Shown here: piece after piece, positions 55,884-63,127 of the stretch
Numbering within the stretch: position 1 is the stretch's first letter
Layout: each line of letters opens with the position of its first letter
NCBI GenBank assembly: GCA_022655215.1
Contig: JALCUE010000002.1
Location: forward strand, 248,001-312,000
DNA length: 64,000 bases
From: Atopobiaceae bacterium
Lineage (GTDB): Bacteria > Actinomycetota > Coriobacteriia > Coriobacteriales > Atopobiaceae
Direction of reading: 5' to 3'
The notes under the pieces: generated by a model
Databases searched by the model: none
Told to the model about the DNA's origin: nothing
Seen by the model: only the letters and a program-made list of their open reading frames with translations
Made by a program: the position numbers and the translations under genes

Positions 55884-57231
55884 CCCCGCCTATGGTGGAG
55901 GCGATCTGCTCGGCTGCCGAGGCCTGGTCATCGGACGAGTAGAGCACGAGCGTGGTGGCGTGGGTCCTGCTGGCGGCGTTGTCCGCGACGGCCGTGTAGC
56001 CGGCCGCGATGAGCTTGTTGGCCACGGTGAGGGCCAGCCCCGACGTGTTCGTGCCGTTCTGCACCTCGACCGAGGGCAGGGTCGTCGATGACGTGCTCGA
56101 GTCGGACGACGTGTCGGCGTTCTTGATGTTGTCCGTCGTGCCGGCGACGCCCTGCGTGGGGTCCTCGCTCGCGTCGGAGTAGGGCGAGAGGCCCGCGTCG
56201 ACGCGCTCCATCATCGTCTTCCATCCGGACGTGTCCACCATCTCATACCAGGTCGAGTTCACGTATTCGGAGTTGGTGGGGAGCTGGCCCGAGTATACGG
56301 AGTTGTCCGTGTCAAGCCCTCTCATGGACATGGCCAGGGAGATGATGTCGGTCGCGGACATGTCGCAGGTGACGCTCTCGGCCGCCGTCGAGATGGTCGA
56401 GGTCATGGTGACGGGGTCCTCCGCGAGGATCTTCTTGACGATGGCGGAGATGACCATGCGCTGGTTGGCGGCGCGGTAGAAGTCGCCTGAGCCATAGGAG
56501 TCATAGGCGTGACGGCTGCGGCAGAGGATGAGGGCCTGGTCGCCGTCGAGGGTCTGGAGCCCTGCGTCGAGGTGTCCCGTGTACGAGTCGTCGATCTCGA
56601 TGGGGACGTCGACCTCGATCCCGCCGATCTGGTCGACCACGGTGCAGAACTGGTCGAAGTCGATCTCGGCGTAGTGGGAGATGTCGACGCCCGCGAGCTC
56701 GGACACGGTGGCGACGGCCGCCGATGCCCCGCCCAGCGAGTAGGCGGCGTTGACCTTCTGCTTGCCCTGGGAGACGCGCTTGCCGTCACTGTCAACGGTG
56801 TAGATGGTGGTGTAGGTGTCACGTGGGATGGACACGAGGGTGACCTGCATGTTCTGCGGGTCGACGCGGGCCAGGATGATGGTGTCGGAGCGGTACGCGC
56901 TGTCCGCCGAGCCATACTCGGAGCTGTCCACGCGGTTCTGGTTCTTGTCCACGCCCAGGAGGAGCATGTAGAACGGCTCGGTGGACTCGGTGGTGGTGAG
57001 CGTCTCCTTCAGGGTGTCGTCGATGCCGGAGTTGAGGTTCTCGGTCACCTTCGTGAGATAGGCCCAGGCGCAGCCCACGCCCACGCCCAGCACCGCGATC
57101 ACGGTGACGAGCACGATCTTGAGGGCGCGCCGACGCTTCCTCTTCCCGCGCTTGCCGGAGTAGTACTCGACGGCGTTGCCGCGCGAGAGCCCCGCACCTT
57201 GCGATGCCCGTCTTCTGGTCCTTCGTCCCAC
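55807..57231 (-). CDS. LCP (LytR-CpsA-Psr) family glycopolymer ligase
   Basis: A 474-residue membrane protein. A short Arg/Lys-rich cytoplasmic start precedes one membrane helix (about residues 36-58). The LCP catalytic domain has LLLGVDKNQ, RSDTIILARVDPQNMQVTLVSIPRDTY and GGIEVDVP, LILCRSRHAY. A Ser/Thr linker (about 365-390) leads to a C-terminal LytR_C domain (VEVQNGTNTSGLALTVANKLIAAGYT). It should attach wall teichoic-acid-like polymers or capsule to peptidoglycan. GTG at 57231 is chosen because GGGAGA precedes it. The 3' end is the source of the duplicated 80-bp repeat. Confidence 0.93.
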   Translation of the reverse strand: MGRRTRRRASQGAGLSRGNAVEYYSGKRGKRKRRRALKIVLVTVIAVLGVGVGCAWAYLTKVTENLNSGIDDTLKETLTTTESTEPFYMLLLGVDKNQNRVDSSEYGSADSAYRSDTIILARVDPQNMQVTLVSIPRDTYTTIYTVDSDGKRVSQGKQKVNAAYSLGGASAAVATVSELAGVDISHYAEIDFDQFCTVVDQIGGIEVDVPIEIDDSYTGHLDAGLQTLDGDQALILCRSRHAYDSYGSGDFYRAANQRMVISAIVKKILAEDPVTMTSTISTAAESVTCDMSATDIISLAMSMRGLDTDNSVYSGQLPTNSEYVNSTWYEMVDTSGWKTMMERVDAGLSPYSDASEDPTQGVAGTTDNIKNADTSSDSSTSSTTLPSVEVQNGTNTSGLALTVANKLIAAGYTAVADNAASRTHATTLVLYSSDDQASAAEQIASTIGGGTVEKNDGTYSTTSDVLVIVGSDLA

Positions 57232-57548
57232 GTGGCTCTCCCGCCTCGGGTCGAGCGGCCGGACGTGGCGCGCGGCCGGCCCACCTGATAGAGTTCGGGT
57301 CTCATGCCCGAGGATGGTCTTCCTGGACGATGGTGGCACAGGCGCGTCCGCCTCCTCCCGTTTTCAGGGGAGAGAACACAGGAACGCTGCCTTGCTTGAG
57401 CTTTCCTGAGCGCACGGCGAAGCATGAGGTTGGCCCTTTCGTCTATCGGCGTGCCCTCGCGACGACCTCGCGCCGCGACACGGTAGAATTCGGGTCACAT
57501 CCCCGCCGGACATGCACTCGCGGGGCACGTCGAAGGTGAGGGTCCTCC
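57232..57548. other. Intergenic region with two TAGARTTCGGGTC elements
   Basis: No gene is supported in these 317 bp between divergent LCP and HAD genes. TAGAGTTCGGGTCTCAT (57289-57305) and TAGAATTCGGGTCACAT (57484-57500) are direct repeats 195 bp apart. The second carries a TAGAAT -10-like box 65 bp before the HAD start. They may be tandem promoters or paired operator sites. Confidence 0.45.
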
Positions 57549-58391
57549 GTGGTCAGCCTCGTGCTCTCTGACATGGACAACACGCTCTTGCAGTACGGCA
57601 AGCCGTACGTGTCCGATCGCGCGCTGTCCGCGATCCACGAGTTGCTCGACGTCGGGATCAGGTTCGCCCCGGCGAGCGGCCGGGCGATAATCGAGCTCCG
57701 CCACTTCTTCCATGATGACGAGGCGGCCGTCTCCACCGCCCTCACGTCGAACGGCCAGCAGATCTACGTCGACGGCAAGCTCGTGAGCTCGACCTATCTC
57801 GACCACGGTGCGCTCGAGCGCGCCTGCGAGGCCCTCCATGGCATAGGCGACGCCGGTGTGGTGGTCTACGCCGACGCCGGCGGGGACGAGCCCAGCTGCG
57901 TGGTGGACGTCGACCCCTCCACCGTCGATGTCATGCGCCACCTGTTCCCGCTGGGTCTGGAGGGGTGCCGGGACCTGCCGTCCCGCCCCATCGTGAAGGG
58001 TGCCGTCGCGGTCGGCGGCGACAAGGCCCAGGTCGCGCACGTGAAGGGGATCCTCGAGGACGCGTGCCCCGAGTTCGACTTCGTCGCCCCGGTCCACAAC
58101 TGGTTCGACGTCGTCCCCACGGGATGGAGCAAGGCCTCCGGCGTGCGCCTGCTCAAGCGTGCCCTCGACGTGCCTCTCGAGCAGATCGTGGCGTTCGGCG
58201 ACTCGGACAACGACCTGGCCATGCTGTCCTACGTGCCCAACTCGGTGGCCGTCGCCAACGCGAACGACCGCGCGACCGCCGCCGCCACCTGGCACGTCGG
58301 CGCCTGCGAGGACGATGCCGTCGCCACCGCCATGGAGCAGATCGCCCGCGCGGCGCACGAGGGGCGGCTGCCGGACTTCCTCAGGGACTAG
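57549..58391 (+). CDS. HAD-family hydrolase, Cof/HAD-IIB type
   Basis: A 280-residue phosphatase. Motif I is SDMDNTLLQYG near residue 7 (nucleophile Asp8), motif II PASGRA near 40, and motifs III/IV are K-ASG (WSKASGVRLL) and AFGDSDNDLAML near 214. The C2-type cap between them fits Cof-like sugar-phosphate phosphatases. It is cytoplasmic; the substrate is unknown. The start is GTG at 57549 with GGTGAGGG upstream. A 22-bp tandem duplication crosses its stop. Confidence 0.88.
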   Translation: MVSLVLSDMDNTLLQYGKPYVSDRALSAIHELLDVGIRFAPASGRAIIELRHFFHDDEAAVSTALTSNGQQIYVDGKLVSSTYLDHGALERACEALHGIGDAGVVVYADAGGDEPSCVVDVDPSTVDVMRHLFPLGLEGCRDLPSRPIVKGAVAVGGDKAQVAHVKGILEDACPEFDFVAPVHNWFDVVPTGWSKASGVRLLKRALDVPLEQIVAFGDSDNDLAMLSYVPNSVAVANANDRATAAATWHVGACEDDAVATAMEQIARAAHEGRLPDFLRD

Positions 58392-58424
58392 GCTCGGCCC
58401 TCTCAGGGACTAGGTTCAGCCTTC
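58381..58424. repeat. 22-bp tandem duplication at the HAD stop
   Basis: 58381-58402 and 58403-58424 are direct tandem copies differing at about three positions (TCAGGGACTAGG shared). The first contains the HAD stop; the second overlaps the last codons of the convergent YaiI gene. Confidence 0.7.
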
Positions 58425-58901
58425 GAGCAGTCGGGCGAGGTTCTCGCGGAACCTCCGGCGGTCCTCGTCCGTGAACGGCGCCGGTCCCTTGGTGCGGCCG
58501 CCCGCGCGGCGGACCTTCTTCTCCTCATGGCGTATGGCCAGGTCGAAGTCTATGGTCACGGGGTCGTAGATGCGGCCGCGCACGCCGATGGCCTTGGCGC
58601 CGCGGCCCAGCACCATGCCCGCCAGGCCGATGTCCTGCGTCACCACCACGTCGTCGGGCGAGAGGCGCTCCACGATGGCGAAGTCGGCGGAGTCGGCGCC
58701 GATGCTCACGTCCAGCACGTCGACCCAGAAGCCGTGCTTGGCCTCGCTTGGGTCGCGCGGGTCGTCCCTGCGGATGTGCCTCGCCAGGTTCTGCGTGGTG
58801 TTCCCCGCGATGATGACGCCCACGCCGCGCTTCCTCGCGCAGGCGAGCGCGTCGGATGTCACGGGGCAGGCGTCCGCGTCTATGAAGAGCGTCTTCGTCA
58901 T
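58416..58901 (-). CDS. YaiI/YqxD family protein (DUF188)
   Basis: A 161-residue protein with the family start IDADACPV near residue 6 and the segments GVIIAGNTTQNL, VDVLDVSIGADSADFAI and VVTQDIGLAGMVLGRGA. The DADACP motif suggests a PIN-like nuclease fold, but activity is unproven. ATG at 58901 overlaps the stop of the upstream flavodoxin-like gene by ATGA, so the two are co-expressed. A GGGGAAG site supports that start. Confidence 0.9.
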   Translation of the reverse strand: MTKTLFIDADACPVTSDALACARKRGVGVIIAGNTTQNLARHIRRDDPRDPSEAKHGFWVDVLDVSIGADSADFAIVERLSPDDVVVTQDIGLAGMVLGRGAKAIGVRGRIYDPVTIDFDLAIRHEEKKVRRAGGRTKGPAPFTDEDRRRFRENLARLLEG

Positions 58902-60274
58902 GCCGTCTTCCCCTCGACGTCGACCGATGACCAATCCGTGGGCGTCGCATCGAGCTTATGCCGCGAGAGGCCGTTCGACCTGCCCTGCATCCTCCAACCG
59001 AGGTGTGCCGCCTCCTGGTAGGCGAGGCGAGGGATTCCGGGCTTGACCAATGAGACGCCATGGGACGTGCCGGCTGACATGTCCTGGGCAAGCGAGGAGA
59101 GCGCCGCGGTCACGGGTGCGCGTGGGCCCTTGTCGGCAGGAACGTCGGCAAGTCCCTGCAGCATCCCACCCGCCCCGATCGAGACGCCACCGCCCCAGGC
59201 GAGTCCGTTCTCTGCGCACCATTCCCCGAGGACCCGGAGGGCGAGGGAGCCCTGGCACGACTCGTAGAACCCGAGGTTCACGACGCCATAGACGATCGGT
59301 CTGGTGGGAGACGCGTCAGCTGGCGTCTTCGACCTTTCCGCGCCCCCGCTCGTCGTCGCATCGCGAAGCGCATCCGTGAGCTCGTCGAGATAGGCGATGA
59401 GGTGCGAAGGAAGCCCGTCCACGTAGAGCGGGAACACGAATGCGAGCATGTCCGCCGACAGGACCTCTGCCGGGTCGGGGACGATATCGGCAGGCACATG
59501 CCTGGCGGGCCCATGAGAGCCGGCAAGGGACATGCGCCTCACCTGACCCTGGCTCGTGACGACGCCCCTCTCGCCCAGCAGCCCCGCGAGTTGCTCGGCC
59601 AGGAAGCCCGATGCGCCTCCCTGGGCCTTGGGGCTGCAGCCAAGGAGCAGGGCCTTTCTGTCGCCGCGATCGTCGGAGGCGGGCATCGGGACGCTCGGGT
59701 CCGAAGGGACCCGTCCTCCTGCGATGGCCTTCTCGGCTGCGTCGCCGGTCTTCTCGGTCGCGAAGGGGGGCTCGAGGTAGTCCTCGCTCACGAGGGCGGT
59801 CGTGTCCGTGGCGAAGCGTACCTCCGCCACGTCCGCGGCGAGGTTCACGGCGTTCGCCTGGACGATCCCCCTCGCGATGTCCGCGGCCTCGTCGGTCAGG
59901 GGCCCGTGGAACAGGGCGTGGAGGCTGATGCGGTTGGCGTGCCTGCGCTGATGGTGCATCTCGCCGCTCACGGTGTGGAAGAACGGGCTGAGGTAGGGGA
60001 TCGAGCGGTCGAGCGCACGCTTCGTCACGGCCGAGAACCCTCCATAGGAGAGTCGGCTCGCGATCACGAGGTCGTCGACGCTGGCGAGCAGGGCGCCCAT
60101 GTCCCCTATGCCGTCGCGCATGACGCAGCGGCCGGGAGTCTTGGTCCAGCAACCGAAGCACCCTTGGCATCCCAGCCAGTCGACCTCCTCTCCGCCAAGC
60201 GTCACGTCGGCGCCGATGCGCCCGGCAAGGGCATGGGCGTCGGTCTCGGAAAGGTCATGAATCAGGAGTCTCAT
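58898..60274 (-). CDS. Tandem flavodoxin-fold (FMN-dependent NAD(P)H oxidoreductase-like) protein
   Basis: A 458-residue protein with two flavodoxin-like halves. The first (about 1-160) has MRLLIHDLSETD, CQGCFGCWTKTPGRCVMRDG and LVIASRLSYGGF, features of FMN_red-type NAD(P)H oxidoreductases. The second (about 208-458) restarts with ALLLGCSPKAQGGASGFLAEQL and later LAFVFPLYVDGLPSHLIAYLDEL. It probably binds two FMN molecules and moves electrons between NAD(P)H and an unknown partner. ATG at 60274 has only a weak GAGAAGA site. It overlaps YaiI by 4 nt. Confidence 0.75.
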   Translation of the reverse strand: MRLLIHDLSETDAHALAGRIGADVTLGGEEVDWLGCQGCFGCWTKTPGRCVMRDGIGDMGALLASVDDLVIASRLSYGGFSAVTKRALDRSIPYLSPFFHTVSGEMHHQRRHANRISLHALFHGPLTDEAADIARGIVQANAVNLAADVAEVRFATDTTALVSEDYLEPPFATEKTGDAAEKAIAGGRVPSDPSVPMPASDDRGDRKALLLGCSPKAQGGASGFLAEQLAGLLGERGVVTSQGQVRRMSLAGSHGPARHVPADIVPDPAEVLSADMLAFVFPLYVDGLPSHLIAYLDELTDALRDATTSGGAERSKTPADASPTRPIVYGVVNLGFYESCQGSLALRVLGEWCAENGLAWGGGVSIGAGGMLQGLADVPADKGPRAPVTAALSSLAQDMSAGTSHGVSLVKPGIPRLAYQEAAHLGWRMQGRSNGLSRHKLDATPTDWSSVDVEGKTA

Positions 60275-60440
60275 GGTCGGTCTTCTCGTCGTCGTGATGC
60301 CAGTGCTTTCCTTTCGAGGATAGCCTCCCGGCCCGTGCCGCGGGAGGCGGGCGGTAACATGGGATGACCCGTGACGCGGGATCCCGATGCCTCCAACTGA
60401 TCGCATCGAGGCATATGGACCATGGGGACGGAGCTCGCGA

Positions 60441-61049
60441 ATGCCTACGCTCGAGGACAGGATATCCGCAGGCGACGGGGTCGCCGAGGGCGGCACCTAC
60501 GCCGATGAGGACCTCTCCGGGCTTGACCTCTCGTGCGTCGAGCTCACGGGCGTCCGTCTCGAGAGGTGCGTCCTCGCCGGGTCCACGCTGCGTCGCGCGA
60601 GCCTCACCGATTGCGAGCTCGTGGGTTGCGACCTCTCGAACTGCCACGCCAAGAACTCGTATTGGCTGCGCACGACGCTTTCGGGCTGTCGCGCCGACGG
60701 CATCGACCTCACGGAGTCGGTGCTCAAGCGGACCACACTCAAGGACTGCTCTCTTCGCTACGCGAACCTCACGAGGACGAGGTGGGAGCGCTGCCGCCTC
60801 GCGGAGGTGCGCCTCATCGAGTCCGCGCTGTCCGAGGCGCGGCTCATGGACCGGACCACCCTCGACGCGGTGGACCTCACCCATGCCGAGCTGTTCAAGA
60901 CCGCGCTCGCGGGCATCGACCTGTCCACGTCCGAGATCGCGGGCATCGTCGTATCGAGTGACTTCCGCGAGCTCAGGGGCGTCGAGGTGAGCCCGCTGCA
61001 GGCCATGGAGCTCGCCGGTCTTCTCGGCATCAAGATCAAGGACGAGTGA
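60441..61049 (+). CDS. Pentapeptide-repeat protein
   Basis: A 202-residue protein made mainly of pentapeptide repeats of the A(D/N)LXX kind, from about residue 20 to 165 (examples DLSGLDLSCVELTGVRLERC, LTDCELVGCDLSNC, LRYANLTRTRWERC, DLTHAELFKTALAG). Cys is unusually frequent in the repeats. These form a right-handed beta-helix that can mimic DNA; some relatives (Qnr) protect gyrase from quinolones, but that function is not shown here. GGAG precedes the ATG at 60441. An AlkA-like gene starts 1 nt after the stop, so the two are an operon. Confidence 0.85.
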   Translation: MPTLEDRISAGDGVAEGGTYADEDLSGLDLSCVELTGVRLERCVLAGSTLRRASLTDCELVGCDLSNCHAKNSYWLRTTLSGCRADGIDLTESVLKRTTLKDCSLRYANLTRTRWERCRLAEVRLIESALSEARLMDRTTLDAVDLTHAELFKTALAGIDLSTSEIAGIVVSSDFRELRGVEVSPLQAMELAGLLGIKIKDE

Positions 61050-61050
61050 G

Positions 61051-61755
61051 ATGGGCGGTCGTGCGAAGGCCAGCGGGCGGCCCGCCTCCGTCGAGCCGGT
61101 CCTCGAGACGGGTCCTGGCTCGGTTCCCAAATCGACTCTCGAGCCATACCCCCTCGACTACGGGGCGCGAGAGCTCGAGTGGCTCTCGTCGCGCGACCCC
61201 ATCATGGGCGAGCGGATCGCGCGCGTGGGGCACATCCGTCGCATGGTCGACCCCGACCCGTTCCGCGCCCTGTCCCTGCAGGTGGTGGGCCAGCAGATCT
61301 CCAACGCGGCTCTCGCGACGGTGTGGTCGCGCGTCGTCGCGAGGACGGCGGGCCTCGGAGGGTTCTCGACCGACTCCGTGCTCGCGCTTGGGCAGGACGG
61401 GCTCGCGAGCTGTGGCATGAGCGGACGAAAGGCGAGCTACGTCATGGGGATCGCCACGGCGGTCGAGTCCGGCTCGTGCGACCTGGCCGACCTGCGCGAC
61501 CTCCCCGACGCCGACGTCATCTCCCGTCTCACGACCCTCCGCGGCGTGGGCACCTGGACAGCGGAGATGTTCCTCATCTTCAGCCTCGGACGGCTCGACG
61601 TCCTTGCCATGGATGACCTCGGCATCCGTAACGGGATGCGCCGCCTCTACCACCATCGCGAGGTGACGCCGGCCATCTTCGAGAGGCATCGCCGCCGCTA
61701 CAGCCCTTATGGGACGGTGGCGAGCCTCTATCTGTGGGAGGCCGCGCAGGGATAG
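61051..61755 (+). CDS. DNA-3-methyladenine glycosylase (AlkA/HhH-GPD type)
   Basis: A 234-residue DNA repair enzyme. The helix-hairpin-helix region LTTLRGVGTWTAEMFLIFSLGRLDVLAMDDLGIRNG contains the Gly/Val-Gly hairpin and the catalytic Asp of the HhH-GPD family (near residue 191). ALSLQVVGQQISNAAL near 70 is also typical. It removes alkylated bases to start base-excision repair. It is shorter than E. coli AlkA (282) because it lacks the N-terminal TBP-like domain. It is directly downstream of the pentapeptide gene, an odd pairing with no obvious functional link. Confidence 0.88.
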   Translation: MGGRAKASGRPASVEPVLETGPGSVPKSTLEPYPLDYGARELEWLSSRDPIMGERIARVGHIRRMVDPDPFRALSLQVVGQQISNAALATVWSRVVARTAGLGGFSTDSVLALGQDGLASCGMSGRKASYVMGIATAVESGSCDLADLRDLPDADVISRLTTLRGVGTWTAEMFLIFSLGRLDVLAMDDLGIRNGMRRLYHHREVTPAIFERHRRRYSPYGTVASLYLWEAAQG

Positions 61756-61799
61756 CGACCGCGGCCGGGGTAGAGGACATGGTCGGGTCCTCATGCCGA

Positions 61800-61830
61800 G
61801 CATTTAGTCGTTCGATGAACGACTAAATGC
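61800..61830. promoter_or_regulatory. Perfect palindrome with 14-bp arms
   Basis: GCATTTAGTCGTTC (61800-61813), centre GAT, GAACGACTAAATGC (61817-61830). A related shorter copy, GTCGTTC-ATC-GAACG, lies at 61880-61894. A TACGAT box follows the first palindrome by 4 bp. No T-run follows, so it is an operator-like site rather than a terminator. Confidence 0.6.
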
Positions 61831-62012
61831 GGGATACGATGGGCTTCTCGCATGATACGGGACCTCGACCCCACGGTTTGTCGTTCATCGAACGCATTCT
61901 CCTCCTCGCTGGATCCTCAACCCTCACTAACCGTTCGATTCCGGTCCCGGCTTGCGCCGTGCGCATCTCCGCCTCCGTCCGATCCCGTTCCCACCGCCAG
62001 ATTCGCTCGCCC

Positions 62013-62043
62013 TTGACCTGAAGCCAGCTTCAAGTGTGAGAAT
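62013..62043 (+). promoter_or_regulatory. MerR-type promoter of the CMD gene
   Basis: TTGACC (62013-62018) and GAGAAT (62038-62043) are separated by 19 bp, not 17. The spacer holds an 18-bp inverted repeat CCTGAAGCCAGCTTCAAG with 14 of 18 symmetric positions. That over-long spacer with central dyad is the hallmark of promoters activated by MerR-family regulators. The TSS would lie about 60 bp before the CMD ATG. No MerR gene is in the window. Confidence 0.7.
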
Positions 62044-62110
62044 CCTCGCGACAAGGGGCTGCCGCGGATGGCCACGGACGGGCCGGGCATGCCAAGCGAG
62101 AGGAGCGACG

Positions 62111-62959
62111 ATGGACGAGACGAACGAGACGAACAAGGCGAGCGAGACGAACAAGGCCGACGTCGAGGGCGAGACGACCGCGCGGTGTGGCGGCCCCGTC
62201 GCGGACAGGGTCGAGGCGTGTGAGCGCAAGTTCGCAGAACTGTTCGGCGGCACGCCCAACGCGGGCGAGGGGGATGACCCCGAGCTCATGCAGATCCTGC
62301 AGAGGTTCATCTTCGGCGAGGTCTCCTACACGGGGACGCTGCCCGACCACGACCGTGAGCTCGTGACCTGCGTGGTCCTCGCCACATACCAGACGCTTCC
62401 GCAGCTCACGGCACATGCGACCGCCGCGCTCAACGTGGGCGTCACGCCCATGGAGCTCCGCGAGGCCATGTACGGCTGCATGCCCTTCATCGGCTGCCCG
62501 AAGACGCTCAATGCCGTGTCCACCATCGACGCGGTCCTGACCTCGCGAGGGTTCGAGCTGCCGCTCCCGTCGGCCGCGACGGTGGCCGATGCCGACCGTC
62601 TCGAGGCCGGCGCCGCGATCCAGGCCCCCGTCTACGGCGACGAGATCCGCGACGCCATGGCCTGGCTCCCCGACGGGTTCGACGAGGCCGTGCCCCGCTT
62701 CCTCACTGAGGACTGCTTCGGCGACTTCCACACGAGAGACGGACTCGACGAACGTCTCCGCAACCTCCTCGAGCTCGTCGTCCTGGTCGCCCTCGGCGGA
62801 TGCGAGTCGCAGGTGGCGGCGCATGCTCGCGGCTGCCTCAAGACCGGCAGCTCGACCGCCGACGTCCTCACCGCCATCGTGCAGGCGCTTCCCTACACGG
62901 GCATCCCGCGGGCGCTCAACGCCATCCGCGCCATGAGGCCCGCGCTCGGCCAGGACTAG
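62111..62959 (+). CDS. Carboxymuconolactone decarboxylase-family protein with two CMD domains
   Basis: A 282-residue protein. An N-terminal Glu/Thr/Asn/Lys-rich segment (about residues 1-25) precedes two CMD-like alpha-helical domains: about 55-145 (DRELVTCVVLATYQTLPQLTAHATAALNVGVTPMELREAMYG) and about 200-280 (RLRNLLELVVLVALGGCESQVAAHARGCLKTGSSTADVLTA). AhpD-type CxxC is absent: each domain has isolated Cys residues. The family includes decarboxylases and redox-stress proteins. AGAGGAG precedes the ATG. Expression is likely under a MerR-family regulator through the 19-bp-spacer promoter, which suggests a stress-inducible role. Confidence 0.85.
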   Translation: MDETNETNKASETNKADVEGETTARCGGPVADRVEACERKFAELFGGTPNAGEGDDPELMQILQRFIFGEVSYTGTLPDHDRELVTCVVLATYQTLPQLTAHATAALNVGVTPMELREAMYGCMPFIGCPKTLNAVSTIDAVLTSRGFELPLPSAATVADADRLEAGAAIQAPVYGDEIRDAMAWLPDGFDEAVPRFLTEDCFGDFHTRDGLDERLRNLLELVVLVALGGCESQVAAHARGCLKTGSSTADVLTAIVQALPYTGIPRALNAIRAMRPALGQD

Positions 62960-63127
62960 CCGCTCGATCCGCTCTCCTCGTCCATCTCGCCTCCGCCTGC
63001 TGCCATGACCCGTCGTCTCCACATACCGTCACGACCCGCCGTCGCTCCTGCCTTAGAATGGGTGGACGAAGGCAAGGACCGACGCGCGGCCGCCCCGTGG
63101 ACCCGCTGGCAGATCTTGAGGTGACAC

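Larger units (their letters stand above)
61756..62110. other. Intergenic region with two palindromes and a MerR-type promoter
   Basis: No gene is supported in these 355 bp. Left part: the palindrome 61800-61830 and a partial second copy at 61880-61894. Right part: the MerR-type promoter 62013-62043 for the CMD gene. The middle (61895-62010) is featureless with low coding signal. Confidence 0.6.

Noticed and set aside
61827-62021. A 64-codon open frame after the palindrome
   Set aside because: It has no ribosome site, unbiased codon use and no domain. It also overlaps the MerR-type promoter. It may be a relic but cannot be supported.
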